NCBI RefSeq assembly: GCF_022163125.1
Contig: NZ_CP091881.1
Coordinates: forward strand, 5,146,001 to 5,210,000
Direction: 5' to 3'
DNA length: 64,000 nucleotides
Source: Paenibacillus sp. HWE-109
GTDB lineage: Bacteria > Bacillota > Bacilli > Paenibacillales > NBRC-103111
The position numbers were made by a program, and so were the translations under genes. Below the pieces are notes generated by a model. That model had not been told where the DNA came from. It worked only from the letters and a program-made list of their open reading frames with translations, and did not search any database. Shown here piece after piece: positions 16,946 to 25,653 of the stretch. Positions within the stretch are counted from its first letter, which is position 1; every line of letters starts with the position of its first letter.

Positions 16946-17497
16946 TCACTCTTCAAAATAGGGTGTAATCCCTCTTGAATATAGGTTCTCAACTAACTTA
17001 AAAAATTCTTCTGACGATAAATCCTGTTGACGCTGGAGCCAAAGACGAAATAAAGAAAGGGAAGTTGTCAGGTAAAACTCAATGAAGTATGGCGTTAAGG
17101 AATGGTTTTGCGGAACGTTTAATTCTAATTGATCCAAAGTGATTTCTTTTTTTAAGCGTTTTAAAAAACGGGCACTTCCATAATCACCCAAAAGGGCATT
17201 AAGAACCAGGAGATGTTCTCTTTTGTCCAGACAATAGAGCGAATCTTGAACCGTATGCATCGATAGCTCTTTATTCGCCAATTCTTTTTTCATGTCATTC
17301 AATAAGTCATTTTCAACAGAGTCTAACAATTCGTATATGTCCGTAAAATATTGATAAAAGGTGCTGCGGTTATATCCTGACATATTCGCAATTTCCTGAA
17401 TCGAAATTTTCTCAATCGGCTTTTGGCTATATAACTCACAAAAAACTTCTACAAGCCTTTGTCTTGTTTTCTCCGTTATTTGGGGTTGCTTTTTCAT
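16946..17497 (-). CDS. TetR family transcriptional regulator
   Basis: The protein has 183 residues. The N-terminal helix-turn-helix (I-S-I-Q-E-I-A-N-M-S-G-Y-N-R-S-T-F-Y-Q-Y-F) is at about residues 28-50. The C-terminal ligand domain is of the short type seen in Bacillus YxaF/DhaS-like regulators. It is divergent from a PanE-like reductase gene with a 147-base shared region that contains matching inverted elements, so it probably represses that gene and itself. Confidence 0.83.
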   Translation of the reverse strand: MKKQPQITEKTRQRLVEVFCELYSQKPIEKISIQEIANMSGYNRSTFYQYFTDIYELLDSVENDLLNDMKKELANKELSMHTVQDSLYCLDKREHLLVLNALLGDYGSARFLKRLKKEITLDQLELNVPQNHSLTPYFIEFYLTTSLSLFRLWLQRQQDLSSEEFFKLVENLYSRGITPYFEE

Positions 17498-17520
17498 GTT
17501 TCCCTCCTACTAGCGAATAT

Positions 17521-17612
17521 GAATATCATCCGACAAATAATAAAAAACTGATGGTTGATCAAGGAATAATGAAGATTTATAATCACATCATACAACATGT
17601 TGTCGGATATTC
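17521..17612. promoter_or_regulatory. Candidate TetR operator pair in the divergent region
   Basis: ATCCGACAA (17528-17536) and TTGTCGGAT (17600-17608) are exact inverted copies, each flanked by GAATAT. The right copy overlaps a perfect 12-bp palindrome ACAACATGTTGT (17592-17603). They lie between the divergent TetR and reductase genes. Confidence 0.55.
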
Positions 17613-17644
17613 AAAAGGAAAAGTTGCTACGTAGGGGTGGTTTA

Positions 17645-18568
17645 ATGTCAGCAAAACAAGATAGAATTTTAATTTTTGGTGCAGGTGTCATCGGGAGCAT
17701 TTACGCAATCAAGCTTATTGAAGCAGGGTTTGACGTTAGCTTGTTTGCACATTCTAATAGATATAAATCATTAAGAGAAAATGGCCTGCAATATAAAGAA
17801 AAAGGCACAGTTAGATCGATACAAGTGAATGTCATTGATACGCTCGAAAATGACGATGTATACGATTTTATTTTCGTTACCGTTCGTTATGATCGGTCCG
17901 AATCAGCGTTGTTAGCGCTAAAAGATAATCAAAGCAAACATATAGTTACGATGACTAGTAATTCAATTGGATTTTCTGCGTGGCTGGATATCGTAGGGGA
18001 TAGACTTATACCGGCTTTTCCCGGCTTCGGCGGACAGATTAAAGACGGAGTATTGCATGCTCGATCTCTACCAAAGATTATAGTGGCAACTGCATTTGGA
18101 GAAATTAATGGTGTAGTGACAGAACGCGTAGAAAACCTCGCAAAATTATTTAAAACAGCAAAGCTTCCCTACGTTATTAAAAAGGATATGCAAGCGTATC
18201 TTATCACACATTCCGTATCAGACATTGCCATGTTGAGCGTTTTGTATGCTGAGAATACGATAATTGACAATAAAACAGCCAGAACCAGAACGACGGCACG
18301 CAAAATAACAGTCACTTTAAAAGCGTATCTAAAGGCAATACAAAAAGCTGGCGTTTCAATTGATCCGCCAATGCTTAAAATGGTGCTTAAATTCCCAAAC
18401 TTATTTTTGGATCTTTTCTTTATGACATGGCTGCGAACTAAAATGGTTAGGGATATGATGTTGCCGGATTATGCGAATAATGCTAACAATGAGATTGTGC
18501 AGCTGAGCAATGATTTAATGAAATTTTTAAGTCAAAGTGATATCAAATCGGAAATACATGTTAAGTAA
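17645..18568 (+). CDS. Ketopantoate reductase-like (PanE/ApbA family) NAD(P)-dependent oxidoreductase
   Basis: The protein has 307 residues. The N-terminal Rossmann motif I-F-G-A-G-V-I-G-S at residues 10-18 and a PanE-type second domain are present. The usual ketopantoate-binding lysine and N-x-x-x-x-N/S helix pattern cannot be confirmed by eye, and the C-terminal third is divergent, so a substrate other than ketopantoate is likely. The start at 17645 follows AGGGGTGG; an upstream ATG at 17597 lies within the palindrome and lacks a site. Likely regulated by the divergent TetR gene. Confidence 0.75.
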   Translation: MSAKQDRILIFGAGVIGSIYAIKLIEAGFDVSLFAHSNRYKSLRENGLQYKEKGTVRSIQVNVIDTLENDDVYDFIFVTVRYDRSESALLALKDNQSKHIVTMTSNSIGFSAWLDIVGDRLIPAFPGFGGQIKDGVLHARSLPKIIVATAFGEINGVVTERVENLAKLFKTAKLPYVIKKDMQAYLITHSVSDIAMLSVLYAENTIIDNKTARTRTTARKITVTLKAYLKAIQKAGVSIDPPMLKMVLKFPNLFLDLFFMTWLRTKMVRDMMLPDYANNANNEIVQLSNDLMKFLSQSDIKSEIHVK

Positions 18569-18574
18569 CAACAA

Positions 18575-18631
18575 CAGCGGCAGTCTAAGACTTTATTTAT
18601 CAAGTCTTGTTCTGTCGCTGCTTTATTTATT
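18575..18631 (+). terminator. Terminator after the PanE-like gene
   Basis: CAGCGGCAG (18575-18583) pairs with CTGTCGCTG (18612-18620), with an inner AAGACTT/AAGTCTT stem, followed by CTTTATTTATT. The string CAGTCTAAGACTTTATTT recurs at about 18638-18655, a partial duplication. Confidence 0.7.
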
Positions 18632-18673
18632 GGACCCAGTCTAAGACTTTATTTTCACAGAACACTCGTCTGC

Positions 18674-19447
18674 TTAAATAATTTTAAAATCAGGCTTCAC
18701 TTTCGTGAAATTTGGATTCTCTCCGCTGACCATTAATCCCATTCCCCAATCAAAATGCGTATTTTCTGTCGGAAAATCACTTGCTTCCCGATATTGGAAT
18801 AGAACGTTCCTTCTTGTTCTTGTACTTCGATTGACCTCAGAACCATGAATCGTCAAATAATTAAAAAACAACACGTCCCCAGCTTCAGCAACACACGGCT
18901 TCCCCTCTGTAATCGGATATTCCTTATGATTCAAAAAATAAGAACCGACGTGCGGCAGGGACCCTACCTGATGCGAGCCCGGAATAACGCGTAAACATCC
19001 GTTCTCCTCATCTGCATGGTCCAGATGCACACTTGCCGCGAGCATCGTATGCTTCTCATGCGGAAAGTAAGGATAATCTTGATGCATCGGGAATGCAGCG
19101 CCGTTTTCCGGTGGCTTTACCAGCATCTTGGAATGGTGCAATTGGACATTAGGTCCAATAATCTGCGTCAGCACAGCGGTCATATTCGGATGAATGACGG
19201 CTCGCATGAAGGACGCATCATGATAATGTACATCATGAAAACCTTTTAAGACAAGCTTCTTCAGCTCTTGAGGAGGCAGGAAGTCCCCTTGCCATGCTGA
19301 ATTATAATCGGCTTTTGACTGCGCAGCACGTAAAATGATTCCTTCTACGGCTTTTCTCATCTCTTCCACTTCTTGCTGATTGAATACACCTTTCACTAGC
19401 AAGTAGCCATTATCTTTATAAAATTGTACATCTTTCGGTGTGATCAT
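18674..19447 (-). CDS. Phytanoyl-CoA dioxygenase (PhyH) family protein
   Basis: The protein has 257 residues. It is a non-haem Fe(II)/2-oxoglutarate oxygenase: the metal-binding H-x-D is in M-H-Q-D-Y-P-Y near residue 125, with a distal histidine in T-I-H-G-S-E and an arginine in the R-R-N-V-L-F strand for 2-oxoglutarate. The substrate is unknown. The start at 19447 follows AAGGAGG by about 8 bases. It is divergent from an AraC-type regulator, which probably controls it. Confidence 0.82.
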   Translation of the reverse strand: MITPKDVQFYKDNGYLLVKGVFNQQEVEEMRKAVEGIILRAAQSKADYNSAWQGDFLPPQELKKLVLKGFHDVHYHDASFMRAVIHPNMTAVLTQIIGPNVQLHHSKMLVKPPENGAAFPMHQDYPYFPHEKHTMLAASVHLDHADEENGCLRVIPGSHQVGSLPHVGSYFLNHKEYPITEGKPCVAEAGDVLFFNYLTIHGSEVNRSTRTRRNVLFQYREASDFPTENTHFDWGMGLMVSGENPNFTKVKPDFKII

Positions 19448-19585
19448 ATCCCTTTCCTCCTTCATCCTGATTGCTTATAACGCGCTTTCACATTTATAAT
19501 TATAGGGAATTGGCAGTCTGCCGTCTTTCTCACCAAAGGACGAGTTTTTGTAAAATAAGGACATTATCAAAGAAGGATGATAGCT

Positions 19586-20461
19586 ATGTATCGTTGGAAA
19601 GAAACGGCTTCCATGTTGAATGAAACGGCTGCGCTCCTAACTGGCTCTGACGCTTGTTTCAACATTCAATACTGGGGTGTGGATGAGTGTTTGCTCGAAA
19701 ACCAACCTCATAAACACTCCTTCTTTGAAGTTTGCTACATTCTCGGCGGGGAAGGTGAGTACACGGATGCGGACCAACATTTTGCCTTGCAAGCAGGCAC
19801 GCTCTTTTGTTCAAGGCCAGGCATTCAACATCAAATTCGTACACAACTAGGACTCTCCATTGTTTTTGTAGCTTTTGAATTGGATGATTCACAAAGTAAC
19901 GAAGCTATGGGAGAGGCTTACCGTCATCTCATGGATCATGCCGAAGTCTGCATCCATGAGGGGAATGATCATCCTACAGCCCTATTATGGAAGTCGCTCC
20001 TCCTGCGGAATGATAGGAACAGTCTTCCTTCTTCTGCTGTTAGTTCTACTGCCTATGCACTGTTGATCTCTTTCCTGAGCTTATTTGGCAGGGAATATCG
20101 TATACCTTTCATTGCTCGCAAAAATACGAGTATGCTTCTACAACGAGCTAAATTATATATCCGCGACAATTTATCGCAGCCTCTGCATCTAGGTCATGTC
20201 GCCAATTATCTCAACGTGTCTGAGCGTCATCTCTCCCGTTTGTTCTCAGCAGGTATCCATGAAACCTATACCGATTTCATTCGCAGTGAGCGGGTACGAC
20301 AAGCAGCCCACTTGCTGCTGACAAGTGAGCTTTCCATTAAAGAAATTGCCGAGAGGACCGGCTTTTCTTCTGTTCATTATTTTTCTCGGACTTTTATGGA
20401 AGAAAAAAAGCTGCCACCTGGCAAATTCCGTCATCAGGAATGGCAAGGAAGATCATTATGA
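19586..20461 (+). CDS. AraC family transcriptional regulator with N-terminal cupin domain
   Basis: The protein has 291 residues. The cupin-like sensing domain is at about 30-120 (H-K-H-S-F-F-E-V-C-Y near 43-52). Two helix-turn-helix motifs lie in the last 100 residues (L-H-L-G-H-V-A-N-Y-L-N-V-S-E-R-H and I-K-E-I-A-E-R-T-G-F-S). This architecture is typical of regulators of sugar or glycoside use in Paenibacillus. The start at 19586 lies 8 bases after GAAGGA. It is transcribed away from the PhyH gene, which it likely controls. Confidence 0.85.
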   Translation: MYRWKETASMLNETAALLTGSDACFNIQYWGVDECLLENQPHKHSFFEVCYILGGEGEYTDADQHFALQAGTLFCSRPGIQHQIRTQLGLSIVFVAFELDDSQSNEAMGEAYRHLMDHAEVCIHEGNDHPTALLWKSLLLRNDRNSLPSSAVSSTAYALLISFLSLFGREYRIPFIARKNTSMLLQRAKLYIRDNLSQPLHLGHVANYLNVSERHLSRLFSAGIHETYTDFIRSERVRQAAHLLLTSELSIKEIAERTGFSSVHYFSRTFMEEKKLPPGKFRHQEWQGRSL

Positions 20462-20486
20462 CATAATTAAAACCATAGAGTAACAG

Positions 20487-20540
20487 AAAAAGCCCCTTCC
20501 TATGTGAGAAACCTCATCAAAGAAAGGGGATTATTTATTT
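20487..20540. terminator. Bidirectional terminator
   Basis: CCCCTTCC (20493-20500) pairs with GAAAGGGG (20522-20529), with an inner TGAG/CTCA stem and A/T-rich flanks. It lies between the convergent AraC and Gfo/Idh/MocA genes. Confidence 0.75.
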
Positions 20541-20568
20541 CCTAGGAAATAGTCTAAGTCCGTCTAAA

Positions 20569-21651
20569 TTAGTCGAAATAGACCGCTTTACCTGTTTTGG
20601 CTGATTCATAGATCGCTTCCAAAATCTCTGAAACGACACAAGCTTGCTCCGGTGTAACTACCGGATCTGTATCATTCTCAATCGCGTCGATCCATAGACG
20701 CATTTCCAAATCCGATGGCTGCTCAGCTTTGCCATCATAGAAAGCAACGCCTCCAGCTTGCAGTTCAACTTCAGTCGTGAACAAGCGGCTGTGTTTCTCA
20801 CCATTAATGCGCAAGCCATTCTTCATGTCAGCGCCGCCCTCTGTACCGCTAAGCGTACATTTGGCCTCATCCACTTCCAGCGTGTTTAATGCCCAACTGG
20901 ATTCAAGAATAATCGTTGCGCCATTCTTCATTGTGATCATACCGAAAGCAGAGTCTTCCACTGTGAACTTGGAGGGATCCCAAGGGCCCCATGCATTCGC
21001 TGCGTTTTCACGTTGCGATAATTTATGATAAGACGTACCAAGAACGACTTTAGGCTCGTAGTTATTCATCATCCACAGGGTAAGATCCAACGCATGCGTA
21101 CCGATATCGATTAATGGGCCACCGCCTTGCTTCTCTTCATCAAGGAATACTCCCCAAGTTGGAACAGCGCGGCGACGAATCGCATGGGCTTTAGCGAAGT
21201 AAATCTCACCAAGTTCGCCATCAGCGCAAACTTGATACAAGTGCTGGCTATCCGTACGGAAACGGTTATTGTAGCCTACCGTCAATTTTTTGCCTGTACG
21301 TTTAGCCGCTTCTACCATTCTGCGTGCATCAGCCGCTGTTTTGGCCATCGGTTTTTCGGACATGACATGCTTGCCCGCTTCCAGTGCCGCAATCGTAATT
21401 TCTGCATGGGAATCATTTGGCGTACAGACATGAACGATATCAATGGAGCTATCTTTCAATACTTCACGATAATCTTCATATACACGTGCTTCGCCTTTTC
21501 CGTACTTCTCAGCGGCTTCTTGCGCTTTCTCGGAAATGATATCGCAGAAAGCGACCATTTCTACATTGTTAAGCTTGCTTAAACTCGGCATGTGCTTGCC
21601 ATTGGCAATACCTCCACAGCCAATAATGGCAATCCGATACGTTTTGGACAT
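20569..21651 (-). CDS. Gfo/Idh/MocA family oxidoreductase
   Basis: The protein has 360 residues. The Rossmann motif I-I-G-C-G-G-I-A at about 8-15, the conserved E-K-P-M-A near residue 99 (catalytic lysine) and the D-I-G-T-H-A-L-D segment near 180 define the family. Members oxidise or reduce sugars, inositols or their derivatives with NAD(P). The substrate is unknown. TAGGAGG precedes the ATG. It is close to the PhyH/AraC pair and may belong to the same catabolic locus, but it is separated by a terminator. Confidence 0.85.
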   Translation of the reverse strand: MSKTYRIAIIGCGGIANGKHMPSLSKLNNVEMVAFCDIISEKAQEAAEKYGKGEARVYEDYREVLKDSSIDIVHVCTPNDSHAEITIAALEAGKHVMSEKPMAKTAADARRMVEAAKRTGKKLTVGYNNRFRTDSQHLYQVCADGELGEIYFAKAHAIRRRAVPTWGVFLDEEKQGGGPLIDIGTHALDLTLWMMNNYEPKVVLGTSYHKLSQRENAANAWGPWDPSKFTVEDSAFGMITMKNGATIILESSWALNTLEVDEAKCTLSGTEGGADMKNGLRINGEKHSRLFTTEVELQAGGVAFYDGKAEQPSDLEMRLWIDAIENDTDPVVTPEQACVVSEILEAIYESAKTGKAVYFD

Positions 21652-21795
21652 GATGATCCTCCTAATGTAATACTTCGATCCTTTTCACATCATCTTATAG
21701 CTAGTACTATATAAGAGTATACCAAAAATCAGTAAAAATAATATTTCTGATCTGGTGAAAAATGTATCCGATTGTGCCATGATGGAGGACAACTC

Positions 21796-22887
21796 ATGTT
21801 GATTAACGAGATTTCCCGTAAGCTGGGGATCACACCCAGAGCTATTCGATTCTATGAACAGAAAGGGCTGCTCGCCCCGGCCAAACAGAAGGAGAATGGC
21901 TACCGGATTTACACGGATCACGATGCCTGGCGTCTGCAGACGATCATCTCACTGCGAGAGGTAGGAATGACGCTGGAAGATATACGTCTTACCTTGGCGA
22001 AAACCGATTTGAACCGACAGGAAGAAGTCCTTAATGCGCTGCAGTTACAGCGCTCTATGCTATTCCAGCAATGGTCAGAAATGAAGCAAATCATTGCAAC
22101 AATGGATCAGATGATTGAAGCCGCCGATAGCAGCGATCAGCTGCCTACCGAGCTATTATATGAATTAGCCAAACATAATAAAGAACTCAGAGAGCTGCGC
22201 TCCAGCTGGCGCGATCATTGGGATTTCGACCATAAAGCTTCACAATTCGATGAGCAGTTGCTCTCCGTGCCGGCCTCAGAAATGAAAGGTGCGGATTCCA
22301 CAATTGCTAGTGTAAATCCGCTTATGACAACAGCCTATGATGCAGCTCAAACCAAAGTTGTCGAGCTGATAGCCCCTTATGCGGGCCGCAAAGGACTTGA
22401 TATTGGAACGGGTACAGGCAACTTAGCAGGCAAGCTGCAGCAAGCAGGCTTAACTATGGCAGCAATCGATCAATCGCAGCAAATGCTCAAGCTTTGCGCG
22501 GCTAAATTTGCAGACATCCAGCTTAAACTCGGGAATGTGCTCGCTATTCCGTACATGGATGCTGAATTTGACGTCGTCGTCAGCTCGTTTGCTCTCCATC
22601 ATCTCACCGAACCCCAAAGAGAGCTCGCTTGGCGAGAGATGCTGCGTGTATTAAAACCTGGCGGCATCATCTGCCTTACCGACTATATGCTTGAAGCTCC
22701 TGAGAGCGAAGAGATTTTCCTCCGTAATCTGATCTCCTCCCAAGCCGCTCAACTGCCGATGATGCATGAACAGGTTGAACTCTACATGGTTCATTCAGAG
22801 TTGATGGCATGGCTGCAGCAGCATGCGACGGATGCCATTTCACAGCAAGTTGGCCAAGATGTCTACGTCGTCACAGCACAAAAATGA
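21796..22887 (+). CDS. MerR-family regulator fused to a SAM-dependent methyltransferase
   Basis: The protein has 363 residues. Residues 1-70 are a MerR winged helix (L-G-I-T-P-R-A-I-R-F-Y-E-Q-K-G-L-L) with a following coiled coil to about 125. Residues about 185-330 are a class I methyltransferase (motif I L-D-I-G-T-G-T-G-N near 200, motif IV-like V-V-S-S-F-A-L-H-H, then M-L-R-V-L-K-P-G-G). The start at 21796 follows GGAGGA by 6 bases. It is one uninterrupted frame, so the fusion is real in this sequence. The methylated substrate is unknown. Confidence 0.85.
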   Translation: MLINEISRKLGITPRAIRFYEQKGLLAPAKQKENGYRIYTDHDAWRLQTIISLREVGMTLEDIRLTLAKTDLNRQEEVLNALQLQRSMLFQQWSEMKQIIATMDQMIEAADSSDQLPTELLYELAKHNKELRELRSSWRDHWDFDHKASQFDEQLLSVPASEMKGADSTIASVNPLMTTAYDAAQTKVVELIAPYAGRKGLDIGTGTGNLAGKLQQAGLTMAAIDQSQQMLKLCAAKFADIQLKLGNVLAIPYMDAEFDVVVSSFALHHLTEPQRELAWREMLRVLKPGGIICLTDYMLEAPESEEIFLRNLISSQAAQLPMMHEQVELYMVHSELMAWLQQHATDAISQQVGQDVYVVTAQK

Positions 22888-22931
22888 GCCTGGGTTGCTG
22901 TTTGATCAGCACCCTAGGCTCATTATTTTTT
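22883..22931. terminator. Bidirectional terminator
   Basis: AATGAGCCT (22883-22891) pairs with AGGCTCATT (22916-22924), followed by ATTTTTTC. It ends the MerR fusion gene and, on the other strand, phoP. Confidence 0.85.
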
Positions 22932-23639
22932 CACCATACTTGCTACCAGCTTGTAACCCACTCCACGAATGGAATCGATCTGGACCGACTGTTGATTCAT
23001 TTCCAGCTTCTTGCGAAGCGAGCTCACATGCACGTCTACGGTTCTCTGACCGCCAATGTAATCGAAACCCCATACGATATTCATCAAATCGTCTCTCGTT
23101 ACGACTACCCCTGGACGCTGTACGAGATAGAGCAGAACCTCAAACTCCTTGGGTCTCAGAGGAATGGACTCCCCCTTCAGCACCACTTCATACTTCTCCG
23201 GATAGATGAACAACTCACCGGCTTGAATCACTTTCTCATTGGATTTCAATTTATCCGCAGCTGCTTCCTCAGACTGGGTTCTTCGCAGCACCGCAGAGAC
23301 TCGGGCCAGCAATTCCGCCACTCCGAAGGGCTTCGTTATATAATCATCAGCGCCATGTTTAAGGCCTTGTACCACTTCATCTTCTGCGTTGCGTGCCGTT
23401 AGAATGATAACGGGTGTGCTGTTTCCCTTTTGTCTTAGTTTCGCTAATACTTCGAATCCGTTCAGTCCTGGCAGCATAATATCCAAAATGATTAAATCAT
23501 AGGACTGCTGCATCGCTTCTTGAAGCCCGTCGCCGCCATGATCGACTACCTTCGTGTGATACCCTTCCTGGGAAAGGTTGTACGAAAGCAATCGGGCCAA
23601 AGTCGGCTCGTCTTCAATGACTAGTATGTTTTGTGCCAT
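22923..23639 (-). CDS. phoP: PhoP-like response regulator (OmpR/PhoB class)
   Basis: The protein has 238 residues. The receiver domain has acidic residues at E-D-E near 10, the phospho-acceptor Asp in L-D-I-M-L-P-G near 53, and K in I-T-K-P-F-G near 104. The C-terminal winged helix (about 140-235) has L-R-P-K-E-F-E-V-L-L and R-T-V-D-V-H-V-S-S-L-R-K-K-L. This is the PhoB/PhoP class. PhoP in Bacillus governs phosphate starvation. A ResD- or YycF-like role cannot be fully excluded, but the neighbouring PAS-HAMP kinase and the PhoP-box-like sites in the window support PhoP. Confidence 0.82.
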   Translation of the reverse strand: MAQNILVIEDEPTLARLLSYNLSQEGYHTKVVDHGGDGLQEAMQQSYDLIILDIMLPGLNGFEVLAKLRQKGNSTPVIILTARNAEDEVVQGLKHGADDYITKPFGVAELLARVSAVLRRTQSEEAAADKLKSNEKVIQAGELFIYPEKYEVVLKGESIPLRPKEFEVLLYLVQRPGVVVTRDDLMNIVWGFDYIGGQRTVDVHVSSLRKKLEMNQQSVQIDSIRGVGYKLVASMVKK

Positions 23640-23681
23640 GGGATCCCCCGCATTTACAGTTTATTAACATTGCACTCCCTT

Positions 23682-23713
23682 ACTGTACCACAATTTTGTA
23701 AAGAGAATGTAAA
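23682..23713 (-). promoter_or_regulatory. PhoP-type autoregulated promoter before phoP
   Basis: On the minus strand TTTACA (23708-23713), then 5 bases, TTTACA (23697-23702), then 9 bases, TACAGT (23682-23687). The 11-bp repeat and the 9-base gap to the -10 equal those before the AEP-binding protein gene. It lies between phoR and phoP, so phoP can be transcribed separately. Confidence 0.55.
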
Positions 23714-23735
23714 TGTTTCATCATCCCTACGTAAA

Positions 23736-25532
23736 TTAGTGAATTACAGGCAATTCAATCGTGAACTTCGTCCCGATACCGACCTCGCTGTCGACCCGTA
23801 TTGTCCCTTTGTGCAGTTCCACTAAATGTTTGACAATCGATAAGCCCAAGCCTGTGCCGCCTGAACTTCTCGAACGCGCTTTATCCACCCGATAGAACCG
23901 TTCAAAAATACGCGGCAGATCTTTCTTGGGAATTCCCATTCCAGTATCCGAAACGATCAAACGCAGCCGTTCATAGTCGCCATCAGCATTCATATCCAGC
24001 GGTTCTACGCGGACTTTGACCTTGCCCCCATCCTGGGTATAGGAAATCCCGTTGGAAAGCAGATTAATGACAATTTGCCGCAGCCGATCTTCATCTGCCT
24101 CAATATACATATCATCGTCGACCTGCAAGGTCAGCTCAATATGCTTCTTCTCGGCTTCTTTTCGTAAAACGCTGCAGGATCTATCGAGAAATTCCGGCAA
24201 GTAAATCGGCGAAAAATTCATGGGAATCCGCTTGGATTCAATCTTGGACAATTCCAGAATATCACCAATCAGTCGATTTAACCGTTCGCTTTCATCGAAA
24301 ATAATTTGCAGAAAGGAAACCGCTGTTTCTTTATCATTGAGGGCGCCTGCAAGAAGCGTCTCTGCAAACCCTTTGACTGCTGCAATCGGTGTCTTCAATT
24401 CATGTGAAACATTCGCTACGAACTCGCTGCGCATTCGCTCTAGTCTACGAACAGCCGTAATATCATGAATCACAATAAGAACACCTGACCATTCCTCATC
24501 TTCATGAGCAATCGGACTTAAATGAATGTCCAATATTCGTTCAGCAGGGTAATAAAAAATCATTTCATCACGGATAGGATCCTGGGTTTCAATGCATTCC
24601 TGAATAAGCTTCGTGAAATCAATCTGCTGTTTGGCTTCGTTATACCGTTTGCCCAGCAATTCTTGGGATGAAAAACCCAATATATATTCCGCCGAAGGAT
24701 TCAGGAGCGTGATTCGCTCATCCCGGTCAATCATCATAATGCCGCTCATCATATTTTCCATGACGCCTTGCAATCTGCGCTCATTCTCTTGTATCCGCGC
24801 CATCTGCTGCTGCAGGCTCTCTGACATCCGATTGATGGCTTGCCCGAGTTGTCCTACCTCATCATTACTGTATGCCGGCACCCGGGATTCATAGTTCATA
24901 TTCGTAATTTGCTGCGCAACCTTGGTCATCCTTTCAATTGGACGCGTCATGCCTCTGGCAATCCGATAGCTGACCAGACCCGCTATGAGGAACAATAAGA
25001 GTAGTCCAATCCCAAGGAAATACCACAAACTGCGAACCGACTTCTCCACTTGACTGAGGCTCATAGAAATACGCAAATAACCGATGGTCTCCTTGGCATC
25101 ATTCTTGACCGCTATGGCTGCATACAGCATTTTCTCTTTGAGGGTGTCGCTATAGCGTGTTGTATAACCGACTCCATGGATCGCCGCATCGGCAATTTCC
25201 GGTCGATTTAAGTGATTATCCATTTGCTCGGGTTGTTGATCCGAGTCGCCCAAAACTTTACCGTCCGCCCGAACATAGGTCAAACGCTCGTAGGTGGCTT
25301 CTTTAATGCGTTTAATTTGTGCGGAGTAAGAAGCGACCAAATCGCTTTCGGATCCCATCCGGTTCCAGTCCGATGTGACTCGAATAACCTGCAGCTCACG
25401 TTCCATATTGTCTTGGAGAGACTTGACGTGTGAATCCTCCAGCACTTTGGCCATGAAGATACCGGCAATAAGCATCGAACAGCCGATTAACATAATCAGA
25501 ATAAAGGTAAGTTTGGCACGGAACTTGGTCAT
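23736..25532 (-). CDS. phoR: PhoR-like sensor histidine kinase
   Basis: The protein has 598 residues. Membrane segment 1 is at about 8-30, an extracellular sensing domain to about 168, and membrane segment 2 at about 170-190. HAMP covers 190-245, PAS about 255-360, HisKA with the phospho-acceptor in S-H-E-L-K-T-P near 380, and an ATPase domain with N-L-L-S-N, D-T-G-M-G-I and G-G-T-G-L-G-L. This matches Bacillus PhoR in order and length. The kinase gene comes before the regulator gene, the reverse of the classical phoP-phoR order. Confidence 0.82.
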   Translation of the reverse strand: MTKFRAKLTFILIMLIGCSMLIAGIFMAKVLEDSHVKSLQDNMERELQVIRVTSDWNRMGSESDLVASYSAQIKRIKEATYERLTYVRADGKVLGDSDQQPEQMDNHLNRPEIADAAIHGVGYTTRYSDTLKEKMLYAAIAVKNDAKETIGYLRISMSLSQVEKSVRSLWYFLGIGLLLLFLIAGLVSYRIARGMTRPIERMTKVAQQITNMNYESRVPAYSNDEVGQLGQAINRMSESLQQQMARIQENERRLQGVMENMMSGIMMIDRDERITLLNPSAEYILGFSSQELLGKRYNEAKQQIDFTKLIQECIETQDPIRDEMIFYYPAERILDIHLSPIAHEDEEWSGVLIVIHDITAVRRLERMRSEFVANVSHELKTPIAAVKGFAETLLAGALNDKETAVSFLQIIFDESERLNRLIGDILELSKIESKRIPMNFSPIYLPEFLDRSCSVLRKEAEKKHIELTLQVDDDMYIEADEDRLRQIVINLLSNGISYTQDGGKVKVRVEPLDMNADGDYERLRLIVSDTGMGIPKKDLPRIFERFYRVDKARSRSSGGTGLGLSIVKHLVELHKGTIRVDSEVGIGTKFTIELPVIH

Positions 25533-25560
25533 TTGTCTGCTAACCTCCGGAGTAGGAAAT

Positions 25561-25600
25561 AAAAAGAAAAGGGCTACTCTTCATAGTAACCCTTTTCTTC
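25561..25600 (-). terminator. Terminator after the fumarase gene
   Basis: AAAAGGGCTACT pairs with AGTAACCCTTTT around a short loop, with a T-run on the minus strand. It separates the fumarase gene from phoR. Confidence 0.8.
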
Positions 25601-25653
25601 GTGCCTAATCCAGTTATTTTTTTGTAAAGATAAAGTAAAGGTGACGTGCTATT

